Source: Chenopodium formosanum (taxonomy: Eukaryota; Streptophyta; Magnoliopsida; Caryophyllales; Amaranthaceae). Taken from it: a stretch of DNA of 64,000 bases. The stretch lies in NCBI GenBank assembly GCA_024500155.1, contig CM044869.1, positions 25,852,501 through 25,916,500 of the forward strand, read 5' to 3'. Below the pieces are notes generated by a model, which searched no databases, was not told the origin of the DNA, and saw only the letters and a program-made list of their open reading frames with translations. Shown in pieces: positions 45,389 to 56,037 of this stretch. The position numbers were made by a program, and so were the translations under genes. The first letter of the stretch is position 1; each line of letters starts with the position of its first letter.

Positions 45389-46623
45389 TGTTGGGTTTCG
45401 GTGAGTCCGACCCACCGTGGAAGGAAACCCGAGCCAAGATCATACTCATAATAATTATAACCATAAAGCATAATTTACTTAAATGACAAGATTAAGAAAG
45501 AGATTAATACCTTTGTCGCGTGCTTCGCTCACTTAATTGAGATCTTACATCGAAAGCTCTTAGCCCCGCTCACACGAGGACCTCCAACGAAGTCCACCCA
45601 CAACCCTAGCACCGAAAATGGTCTATTGCTTAGGAGTTAGCTAAGCCTGGCCTTAAAACCCGAGTAATTAATTGTGTTCAAAGGTTTTCACGTGGTGATG
45701 CCTTTTTCAACACTTACTCAAGCAATTTTCCCAATACCCCAACTTGGGTATTTATAGGGAAATACAAGAGTGAGAAAAGCTCACCCATCAATGTGGGAGA
45801 TTTGATTTTTCCATTTTATTTTAAATTAAAAATAAAATCAATAATCAAGCTACTAATAAATCAACAAGTGGCATGCTCACAAGAGAGGTTAGGTGAGGAT
45901 CATTTGGAGAAGGGGGGGGGGGACCAAACTTGCTCCCCACTCCTCACCCACAGCCGGCAAACACAACACCAAGCCCTCCATTTAGCTAAGGCCACGTGGC
46001 AGCCCCACACTTGGGCACCAAGGAGCCCAAGGTGGGCTGCCACGGCTGCTGCCCCCTTCGGCCGAGCAGGCTTATGCGTGCGGGCTGCTAGCTGCAGCAT
46101 GCTAGCACGCCACACACTAGGTGCGGAATGCTAGCTTCGGCTTGCTGGCATGCCACGCATCAAATGCGGCCTGCCAGCCTCGGCCAGCAGCTAGCATGCC
46201 TCACACTAGGCCATATGCCCCTAGCACTCGGGCATTCCGATGCTAGGGGTATTTTAGTCATTTTGTTGATTTATTTGTAATTTTCTCATCTCGTCTTTTA
46301 TTATTTTCGACTAGACTTCCGATGCTTCAAGCTCGAATTTCCGACGTCTAAATATTAATTACTCGGTCGACTCATTAATTCCTTCAGAATTAATTCGTCG
46401 CTTCGGTTCGATAGTTGCTTCGGTGTGACCCGAATGTTTCAGTCAAGATTAAGCTGTAATATTAATTATACATTAATATTACTTATCAAAAGCGGCCTCC
46501 ATCCAGGGATTTCGATCACTTGACCTCACTGAATAATTAGCTTTCTAATAATTCCGAACCCTCTTAGAATAATACACTTGTTCGAAGGATACCATTCCTT
46601 TCAAGCTGAGCCCACCAAATACA
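45389..46623 (-). mobile_element. LTR-like unit in A integrase, left copy (likely Copia 3' LTR)
   Basis: Lies between two halves of A integrase. On the minus strand it runs TGTATTTGG..CCCAACA and has a TATA (CCCTATAAATACCC) at about 45746-45760. A GC-rich repeat block with GCTAGC motifs is at 46000-46200. A matching unit lies at 58933-60306. No 5-bp TSD is seen. Confidence 0.65.
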
Positions 46624-46734
46624 TAAAAGTAGTCCAAGTGAGAGCGTTCATTTGGAAGAACATCATAACAAGTTTCGGGGTGCCAATGTGCATAGTCTTT
46701 CATCATAGGTGCTAGTTTGACTGCGACACCATCA

Positions 46735-47714
46735 TTACTTGGAAGAGATGAGCCTAGTACATATCATGGCATACATGATCAATCCAATTAGCGAAGCATA
46801 TGGAATCTGATTCATCCTTTCCCGTTCATCAGGTGTATGTGGACACTGATTCTCGCTTAGGGTTATGCCATGTGACATGGGCAAGTGTCCTCTCTTGGCT
46901 TCCTCCATGCCGAATTGAGCCAGTACCTTATCAATATAAGTACTTTGGCTCAATCTAATCATCCTTTTTGATCTATCCCTATAGATCTTGATGCCTAGTA
47001 TGTACTGAACCTCTCCCAAGTCTCTTTCATTGAGAAACACTTTCCGAGCCAGGCCTTTACAGACTCTAACAACGAAATGCTATTTCCAATGAGCAATATG
47101 TCATCGACATATAAGACTAGGAAGGCGATGTCTCTCCCACTGACCTTCTTGTAAACACAACATTCATCTGGATTCTTGATAAAACCAAACAAACTGATGG
47201 CTTCATCGAATCGTAGATTCCAACTCCTGCTAGCTTTCTTTAGCCCATAAATGGACTTTCTAAGCTTACAAACTTTCCCAGCATTGTTTTGGTCGACAAA
47301 ACTTTCAGGCTGTGTCATATACACAGTTTCTTCCAGAATACCATTGAGGAAGGAGGTTTTGACATCCATCTGCCATATTTTATTGTTGTAATATGCAACA
47401 ATCGCTAGGAGGATCCGAACGGATTTAAGCATTGCGACTGGAGAAAATGTTTCATCGTAATCAATACCATGAACTTGTCTGTAACCTTTTGCTACCAATC
47501 TAGCTTTGTAAATGAATACATTTCCATCTTTGTTGGTTTTCAACTTGAAAATCCACTTACATCCGATAGGTGTGTAACCTTCGGGTAAGTCAACCAAGTC
47601 CCAGACTTGATTTTCAAACATGGAATCCATTTCAGATCTCATGGCCTCTTGCCATTTAGCAGAGTTAGTGCTTGCCATTGCTTGCTTGTAGGTTGCTGGT
47701 TCATGTCCATCCAT
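46735..47714 (-). pseudogene. Ty1/Copia reverse transcriptase, frameshifted and truncated
   Basis: M-D-G-H-E-P-A-T-Y begins the RT region; K-T-S-F-L-N-G and the active-site Y-V-D-D near 47105 follow. A frameshift near 47041 moves the rest into another frame. Homology to the RNase H ends about 46765, so the 3' end of the Copia gene is missing. Confidence 0.85.
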
Positions 47715-48417
47715 AATCAGGATGTCCTGATTCTCGGTTAATACTATATCAAGATATCTATTAGGTTGAGATCTCGGCCTCTAAGACCTACGTAAGGTAA
47801 CGGACTGAGCATTTGCATTGTCGGTTTGACTTTGCACATTTTGATCATTTGACCTGCTTCAATAGATGCTGTTTGAGCACTTTGACTGTCATTCTAATTT
47901 TGTTGCTCATCCTCTCGAACTTCATCGAGTTCGATTTTCCTCCCACTTGTCATTTTGGAAAGGTGCCCCTTCTCCAAAAAGATACCATCGCGAGCAGCAA
48001 ACACTTTGTTCTCGGATTTATTGTAGAAGTAATACCCTTTGGTTTCTTTTGGGTAGCTCACAAAGTAAACCTTGTCAGATTTGGGATGAATTTTGTCAAA
48101 AATCAATTTCTTGACATGTGCTTCGTATCCCCATATCTTTAGAAAAGACAACCTAGGAGGTTTCTTCGTCCATAACTCGTATGGAGTCTTTTCTACAGCT
48201 TTTGATGGAGCACGGTTCAGTGTTAGTGCCGCAGTTAGAAGTGCGTGTCCCTAGAAAGAGATAGGAAGATCACTAAGACCCATTGTAGATCATACAATGT
48301 CTAACAAGGTTCGATTTCTCCTTTCAGATACTCCGTTCCATTGTGGAGCTCCTAGAGGTGTCAATTCTGAAATTATACCCTTATCTTTCAGATGGTCATC
48401 GAATTCTTGGCTCAAGT
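47715..48417 (-). pseudogene. Copia integrase C-terminal part
   Basis: Read minus: N-G-V-S-E-R-R-N-R-T (catalytic Glu) near 48340, then P-Y-E-L-W near 48175. Stops are present. It continues the integrase interrupted at 48418-54348 by the Athila-like insertion. Confidence 0.75.
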
Positions 48418-48422
48418 ATTCA

Positions 48423-49844
48423 TGACAGGCTAAAGTCGTATCCCCTAATCAAAAGTAATTCCTAAAACCACTAACTAAATATAGATAGGGAAGTAGGGTC
48501 GAATCCACAGGGAAACAAGTCTTTCTATTCCTAACTAATTATTATAATCTAAATTATCAAGGTAACCAATTTGTTGTTTGTAATGTGAAACTATACTACG
48601 GAGATTAAGTTTAGGGAGAAAATCAATAATAAAAAGGCCTAGGGTCATAGGTTCACCAATAATTAATATTCCGGGATAAAACATAACAATCAATCAATCA
48701 ACATTGCACAAATAACATGATTAACAGGCTCTCACAATTTATTAACCAACATAGATCTAACAGGCTCTCGCAATTTACTAGATCTAAGTTCCTATTGAAA
48801 ATAGCCTTTAATATCAAATTAACATCTGCTCGATTCATCAATTCAATATTGCTATACTTTTACAATCAAATCACATCTGCTCGATTCATAATCTAATTGC
48901 TAAGAATTAAAACAATTCAACACGAAATTATTATGCAATATCAAATATCAATAATAACAAATTATCCCTTCATATTAATTATGGATCCCCATAAACCTTA
49001 GAATTAAACTACTCAGACATAATTAAATCTAAACTAAACGAAGCAATAAAAGTAGTCATGATAGAGTAAAGAAATAAAATAAATAACTGAGATTAAAAGA
49101 GAAGAAATCGTTACCAAAGTTAAAAGGAACAAGAGTTGTAGAGAGAGAAAATAATACTAAGAGTTTAAGAGAAGAGAGAAAGAGAAAAGTTAGAGAGAGA
49201 AAAGAGAGAGTAAGGGAAGGGAGAAAAGAATTCCCCCCCGAATTCGCTTAACAAAAGCGTATTTATACTAAGCTAGAAAATCCTAAGTTAAAACAAATTA
49301 AACGACGCTTAAAACGTCCTCCAGAAACACGCGCCCGATTGGGCGCGCCTTTTTGAATGGACGAAGGGCTGCTGCAATATAAGTCTTCTTTGCCCGATCG
49401 GGCGCGCTATCGGGCGGATCATCTGGCGGACCATCGGGCGAATCATCGGGCGGATCATTGGGCGGACCATCGGGCGGACACCTTTGGGTCGCTTGGACTC
49501 CTCATTTGGGCTCGTAACTTGGCCCAAACCAAATATCCTCTTTGGGGCTTAAATCATTCGGTCCAAATGTCTCGTCTTCACACAAGTCGAGCCCTTATTC
49601 ACCGGCTTGATTACTCTAACCGATCTTGGGCTATGAAAGATGGTCGTGCTCCTCCAATGCTTGTAGTTGCTCCATAAAATTCCGGGAAAATGCTCCTAAG
49701 GTGCAATTCCCTACAAAACTCAACCAAAACTACGAAAACACTAGAAAACACATATTAGTAATAAAAGTGGCTCTAAAGAGCCAAAAACACTACTAATTAT
49801 GACCAAGGGACGGGGGTAAAATACTATATAAAATGGACATATCA
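48423..49844 (-). mobile_element. 3' LTR of the non-autonomous element
   Basis: On the minus strand TGATATGTCC to CCTGTCA, 1422 bp. TATA near 49259-49268; GATCGGGC-type repeats at 49330-49480 lie upstream of it. Differs from the 5' LTR by a handful of substitutions. Confidence 0.9.
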
Positions 49845-52139
49845 AACTCCCCCAAGCCAAACCTTTGCTTGTCCCTAAGCAAAGAGCTCATCAATGAACA
49901 TATAAAACATGCCTCATCCCAATAATCAAATCAAGCATAAACGATTCAAGGAAAATCTAATGAACATGCTTCAATATCAATCAATCTCATTCATCCAATT
50001 ACTCTTCCTCCCCATTAATTGTCAAGTAGAGCAAACCAAATGAGCATATAGAATTCAAGACTAGTGCTCACACACTCAACTCTCATTTATGTGGCGAGTA
50101 AAAGATGTACTCGATCGCTCTCCATCCCAACCCCTTTATGTGAACAATGCCCTCCCAAACTCACAACACTCGTGTGTTTAAAAAGACATACACTCAACCT
50201 AATAGTCGACTCGGAATATGTCAAGTCATAACTTGCATTGATAAACAACACTTTCACATTTACACAACTCTATGCACAAGGTCAGAAGGTCTTTAAATCT
50301 TGTAATGAAAGGCTAGGGTAAAGGGTAGGATAAATTTGGGGATATGTGAGAGAAAAAGCTATGCATTAAGGGAGCCAAAACCTAATAAACCCATGATAAA
50401 AAATAATGATCATACACATCTCCAACATAACCAACTCCAATAACAATCCACCAAATATACTCCAAACAATATAAACAATCCCAACTCTTACAATATTTTC
50501 ACTCATAAAAATATGATAATAATGAACTAGAGTGAAAAACAAACTTTGAACTCATAACTTGAAATATTTCATTGAAACTTATCTTTTTTTTTCTTTCTTT
50601 TGACCAACCTTCACTTAGAACATTTGAACATTAAACATTTTTTTTCTTTTTTTGCTCTTTTTTTTTTTTTTATTTTTTTCATTAGAAGTTCACTTTCTTT
50701 TTTTTTTCAACAAATTTCTCACTTTTTTTTTCCTTAACTTCTCTCTTTTTTTTTTCATCACACTTTTATTTTTTTCCAAGAATATACAACTTTTGAACTC
50801 ATTAAAACAAAAATATGAACAAGAACAATTAACTTCTTAAAACCACCCAAATTGTGCAAATAATGTGCACACTACAAACTCCATCACCTCACTCACTAAT
50901 AGCTCCCCCAAGCCAAGCTTGGGACTAGTAACCAATGGGGAAAATAAGGCTTGTAATATGGCTAATAAACAATAAAAAGTCAAGGCAACAACGTGGGTAG
51001 CAAGAAGGGAACAAATGTATCTAAAATCATCTGAAGGCTACCTAAAGAACAAATGCCTTCGTCCTCCACATGTGCATAATAATGAGTCATGAAACACTAC
51101 TCATAGTTGCAAACCAATACTCAAATTCATTGACATACCAGGAACTAACACACATTCCTAACCAAATCAACTAGTCAAGCACTATATTCACAAGTAGTTG
51201 GACAAAATTGACGCATGTTTAGGAATCAAAGCAATTAAACTTCAAATCATGATCAACAAATCCACAATATTAATCATCAAATACCAAGAATCAAAACAAA
51301 TTCGAAATATTTTAATCAAGGGGCACAGGGAAGCATGATTCATAATTCATTGGAATGAAACTAACTTAAGAAAACAATAAAATCTATACTAAGCACGTCA
51401 AAAGGAAAAAAAATAAATAAAAAGGGAGAGGGTGAAAGATATACCATGCGTACACGAGAACCTCCCCCCAAGCTAAATTAGACAATGTCCTCATTGTCTT
51501 AAAGGGAAGCTAGTAGTCAAGGTGACTACTCATCATCATCATCACCACATCAATGTCACCAAAGCCTCGAGGATTGCAATGCATCTCTTTAGAACAAAAT
51601 TGGGCAAGAATGAAACAAAGTGTTAGTGGGAAAAAGTCTAAATTTGAGTCAGTTGCACTATTCTGATCATAACTTTTGATCTATAAATCATAATGCAGTG
51701 GTTCCAATTTCATTGGAAAGTAGACTTGAAGAGATTTCCAACGATAGGTCACACGCCAAAATCGGATAAGAATCGCAAAAGTTATGGCCTGTCGAAGTTG
51801 ACAAAGTTTGCTGACGCGTACGCGCGCCCGATCGGGCGAGCTCTGCCCGATCGGGCCCGTGCTGCTGATTTGACGGGGCAGCTTGCTGCTGCTAATTGCC
51901 CAAATATCTTTTATACTAGTTTGTCGTCTTCTTTTTCGCTCTCTTGATCAAAACCTGCACAAAAAGGTACTCCCACAAGCATAAGATACACTCTCCTTAC
52001 CTCTCTATAACAAAACAAAAAGAAAAAACACAAAAATAAAAGACTAAAAAAAAAAAAACTAAATAAAAAGCAACAAAATACGGGTTGCCTCCCGCAAAGC
52101 GCTAGTTTATCAAGGTCCCGCTCGACCATACTCTTTCTC
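49845..52139 (-). other. Internal non-coding region of the non-autonomous element
   Basis: Contains the polypurine tract (AACTCCCCC complement at 49845-49858), low-complexity T-rich runs near 50580-50780 and a GCCCGATCGGGC pair near 51820-51865. No ORF is credible. The same layout occurs in the old copy at 19312-21530. Confidence 0.7.
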
Positions 52140-52793
52140 TCAATCGGAAGAATTCAACGCCTTGAGTAACTTATCAAACGCCCCTGCAAACATTTCATTA
52201 AGCACTACATAGGGCTTAATAGCAAGCACATTAATCCCTACAAAGAAAAGGTTAGGAGCACATAAAGAGAACTCAAGATAAAAAGAAAAATCAAAAGAGA
52301 GAGATGAAAATACACCACAACCTTCTACTTCATCCTGTAAAAATTTAGAATTAGGAGAACGAACATGGAGGTAGTCATTGTCTTTATCATCCAATAATGA
52401 TTTGAATATTTTACCCTCATGAATAACCTCATCATCAACAAAGAAATTTTCAACCACCGTTTCTACAACTAATGATTTTTCAATCACTGATTCGTCACCC
52501 AATGATTTTTCAACCACACATTCTATAACCAATGGTTCTTCAACCTCAATAACATTCGTATTATTATAATGCCCATAGACTTTTTCATCAAGAGCCTTCC
52601 AATAACTGTCATTAGCAACTAATCGTTTTCGAATATGATCATATGTATATGGAAAGACTCTAAAATCATCAGGAGCACGCACGAAAAACTCACTATAAGG
52701 GCATTCAGGATTTTCATGACAAAGACGATATTGACAACAACAGTATTCAGGTGCTGCATAAAAATCATATAATTCTTGTAGTGACGTAAGCAT
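52140..52793 (-). CDS. Unknown ORF of non-autonomous Athila-like element (217 codons)
   Basis: ATG at 52793 opens an uninterrupted 217-codon frame, about 100 bases after the PBS, in the position of gag. The N-terminal part has a Cys cluster (C-C-C-x4-C-x5-C near residues 16-30) and an aromatic-rich stretch; the middle is Glu/Val-rich and acidic; the C-terminus has hydrophobic segments. I do not recognise the family. A decayed homologue lies at 21530-22164, so it is a property of the element family. It may be a structural or accessory protein used while gag-pol is supplied by another element; that is inference. Confidence 0.6.
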   Translation of the reverse strand: MLTSLQELYDFYAAPEYCCCQYRLCHENPECPYSEFFVRAPDDFRVFPYTYDHIRKRLVANDSYWKALDEKVYGHYNNTNVIEVEEPLVIECVVEKSLGDESVIEKSLVVETVVENFFVDDEVIHEGKIFKSLLDDKDNDYLHVRSPNSKFLQDEVEGCGVFSSLSFDFSFYLEFSLCAPNLFFVGINVLAIKPYVVLNEMFAGAFDKLLKALNSSD

Positions 52794-52898
52794 GGGTATT
52801 TTCAACTTATAAAAAAAATAAATAAAAATAAAATAAAAGATAAAAAAAAAATAATAATCTAGACTTTAATAACAACTAGAAATAAAAATAAAACCGTT

Positions 52899-52916
52899 TC
52901 CCCGGCAACGGCGCCA
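52899..52916 (-). promoter_or_regulatory. Primer binding site, tRNA-Asp type
   Basis: Complement of TGGCGCCGTTGCCGGGGA, 18 bases, 5 bp from the LTR edge. This is the site typical of Athila-type elements. Confidence 0.85.
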
Positions 52917-52921
52917 AATTT

Positions 52922-54343
52922 TGACAGGCTAAAGTCGTATCCCCTAATCAAAAGTAATTCCTAAAACCACTAACTAAATATAGATAGGGAAGTAGGGTCG
53001 AATCCACAGGGAAACAAGTCTTTCTATTCCTAACTAATTATTATAATCTAAATTATCAAGGTAACCAATTTGTTGTTTGTAATGTGAAACTATACTACGG
53101 AGATTAAGTTTAGGGAGAAAATCAATAATAAAAAGGCCTAGGGTCATAGGTTCACCAATAATTAATATTCCGGGATAAAACATAACAATCAATCAATCAA
53201 CATTGCACAAATAACATGATTAACAGGCTCTCGCAATTTATTAACCAACATAGATCTAACAGGCTCTCGCAATTTACTAGATCTAAGTTCCTATTGAAAA
53301 TAGCCTTTAATATCAAATTAACATCTGCTCGATTCATCAATTCAATATTGCTATACTTTTACAATCAAATCACATCTGCTCGATTCATAATCTAATTGCA
53401 AAGAATTAAAACAATTCAACACGAAATTATTATGCAATATCAAATATCAATAATAACAAATTATCCCTTCATATTAATTATGGATCCCCATAAACCTTAG
53501 AATTAAACTACTCAGACATAATTAAATCTAAACTAAACGAAGCAATAAAAGTAGTCATGATAGAGTAAAGAAATAAAATAAATAACTGAGATTAAAAGTG
53601 AAGAAATCGTTACCAAAGTTAAAAGGAACAAGAGTTGTAGAGAGAGAAAATAATACTAAGAGTTTAAGAGAAGAGAGAAAGAGAAAAGTTAGAGAGAGAA
53701 AAGAGAGAGTAAGGGAAGGGAGAAAAGAATTCCCCCCCGAATTCGCTTAACAAAAGCGTATTTATACGAAGCTAGAAAATCCTAAGTTAAAACAAATTAA
53801 ACGACGCTTAAAACGTCCTCCAGAAACACGCGCCCGATCGGGCGCGCCTTTTTGATCGGACGAAGGGCTGCTGCAATATACGTCTTCTTTGCCCGATCAG
53901 GCGCTCTATCGGGCGTATCATCGGGCAGACCATCGGGCGAATTATCGGGCGGATCATCGGGCGGACCATCGGGCGGACACCTTTGGGCCGCTTGGACTCC
54001 TCGTTTGGGCTCGTAACTTGGCCCAAACCAAATATCCTCTTTGGGGCTTAAATCATTCGGTCCAAATGTCTCGTCTTCACACAAGTCGAGCCCTTATTCA
54101 CCGGCTTGATTACTCTAACCGATCTTGGGCTATGAAAGATGGTCGTGCTCCTCCAATGCTCGTAGTTGCTCCATAAAATTCCGGGAAAATGCTCCTAAGG
54201 TGCAATTCCCTACAAAACTCAACCAAAACTACGAAAACGCTAGAAAACACATATTAGTAATAAAAGTGGCTCTAAAGAGCCAAAAACACTACTAATTATG
54301 ACCAAGGGACGGGGGTAAAATACTATATAAATTGGACATATCA
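52922..54343 (-). mobile_element. 5' LTR of the non-autonomous element
   Basis: 1422 bp, starting TGATATGTCC on the minus strand. TATA at about 53758-53767; a perfect 16-bp palindrome GCGCCCGATCGGGCGC lies near 53830-53845 with further GATCGGGC-like repeats to 53970. Confidence 0.9.
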
Positions 54344-54348
54344 ATTCA

Positions 54349-54994
54349 CCACCTCAATCCGATCAAAGGGCTTTGATTTTCTTGCCAAGCTGATTCTCAA
54401 CTTCACTTTGAAATTTTTTGAACTTTTCAAACGATTTAGATTTGTGCGACATGAGGTAGACATAACCATATCTACTATAGTCATCTATGAAGGTGATAAA
54501 ATATCAATGTCCGTTCCTTGTGGCGGAGCTCATTGGTCCACATACATCGGTGTGTATTAGACCTAATAATTCTCCTGCCATTTCTCTGAACTAGGAGAAT
54601 GGCTGCTTAATCATCTTGCCTAATAAACATCCTTCGCAATTCTCAAACGATTCTAAATTGAAAGAGTCAAGAACACCTTCTTGATGCGTTTGATGTTACA
54701 GTGGCCAAGACGACAATGCCACAAGTACGTTTGATTCGAGTCCATGGTCTTAGCCCTTTTGGCGGTATTATTCACATTATAAACTTGTATATCCAAAGAA
54801 AGCACATAAAGACCATTTTGAGAATGTGCAATACCATATAAAACATTATCGAGATAAAATGAACACTCATTGTTCTTTACTCGAAATTCAAAACCCTTGG
54901 CGTCCAACGCCGAAATTGAAATAATGTTTTTGGTAATGTTGGGAACATAAAAACAGTTTTCAAGTTCCAAAACAAGCCTTGAGGGCAAAGACAA
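54349..54994 (-). pseudogene. Copia integrase N-terminal part (GAG-pre-integrase and core)
   Basis: GAG-pre-integrase zinc region (W-H-C-R-L-G-H-C near 54690) is followed by the core start (H-T-D-V-C-G-P near 54540) and F-I-D-D-Y-S-R-Y near 54480. A stop near 54585 and a frameshift break it. The Athila-like insertion falls directly after the R-G-G-E codons. Confidence 0.75.
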
Positions 54995-56037
54995 ACTGAG
55001 AGTTCCTATGGATACGACTGCAATTCTGGCTCCATTGCCGACCCAAGTTCAACCTCTCCCTTCGCTTGCTTCCTAATGTTCCTTAGTCCCTGAGAATTGG
55101 AATAAAGGTGTGAGCCACATCCGGTATCTAATACCCATGATGTTGAGTTAGTGAAGTTTAAGTCTATAACGAATATACCTGATCCAGAAGCAACGGTTCC
55201 GTTCTTCTTATCTTCCTTGAATTTGTGGAAATCTCTCTTCCAATGTCCCTTCTTCTTACAATAGAAGCATTCGAAATCAGATTTAGAAGACTCAACCTTC
55301 TTCTCCTTGGTAGCTTTAGACTTAGGAGGAAAGGTCTTCTTCTTACCCTTCCCCTTAAAGCCTTTCTTCTTCTTCCCTGAGAATTTGAACGGCTTGCCCC
55401 TTTTGATCATGAGCATGTCATGCTTCCCCTCATCCTTGAGCGTTTGCTCGGCTTGCTTCAACATACCATGAAGCTCGGTGAGGGTTTTCTCCATGCTGTG
55501 CATGTTATAGTTCATCTTGAACTGATCATAACCTTTGTGCAGTGAGTGGAGAATGATGTCAATTGCTATCTCGGTTGAATACCCTGCATCAAGCCTTTCC
55601 ATGTTCTCAAACAATCCTATCATTTTGAGTACATATGGGGTGAATGGCTATTTTTTCTTGAGGTTACTCTCAAGGATCTGCCTGTGGGTTTCAAACCTTT
55701 CAGTTCGGGCCTGCTCTTGGAACATGTTCTGCAGCTCAGAAATGATCTCAAAAGCTGTCTCCTTTTCAAAGAAAGTATTTTGAAGCTCCGGAGACATTGT
55801 GGCCAACATGATGCATTTGACATCACGATTGACACTTTGCCATCGGTTTAGGGCAGCCAGAGTCACCTCCTCATTGGGAGTCTCGGGCATTTCCTCATCA
55901 AGGACATATTCCTTTTGTTCTTGCATGAGAACTATACGCAAGTTCCTTTGCCAATCAAGAAAGTTTAGCCCACTCAACTTCTCCTTCTCGATAATTGAGC
56001 GCAACGAGAATTAGTTGTTTGAGTTATTTGAAGACAT
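54995..56037 (-). pseudogene. Copia gag and protease, interrupted
   Basis: ATG at 56035-56037, with a stop after 8 codons. Gag homology L-N-F-L-D-W-Q-R-N-L is at about 55960. A second stop lies near 55645. The zinc knuckle (C-F-Y-C-K-K-K-G-H-W-K-R-D) has lost its last Cys (Phe instead). Protease D-T-G-C-G-S-H-L near 55100. A frameshift near 55005 separates it from the next part. Confidence 0.82.

Larger units (their letters stand above)
48423..54343 (-). mobile_element. Young non-autonomous Athila-like retrotransposon
   Basis: Two LTRs of equal length (1422 bp each), TSD attca on both sides (48418-48422 and 54344-54348), a tRNA-Asp-type PBS, a polypurine tract and one open ORF (52140-52793) but no gag-pol. 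Its PBS and LTR style match the Athila element at 60396. It sits inside Copia integrase. The near-identical LTRs point to recent insertion. Confidence 0.93.

Noticed and set aside
45389..46623. LTR-like unit as a simple independent solo LTR in A integrase
   Set aside because: No 5-bp TSD and the same junction occurs at 58933, so a link to the Copia element or a duplication is more likely.
49357..49677. 106-codon + ORF in the LTR
   Set aside because: It arises from the GATCGGGC-type repeats; a similar ORF occurs in the other LTR, and both are non-coding.
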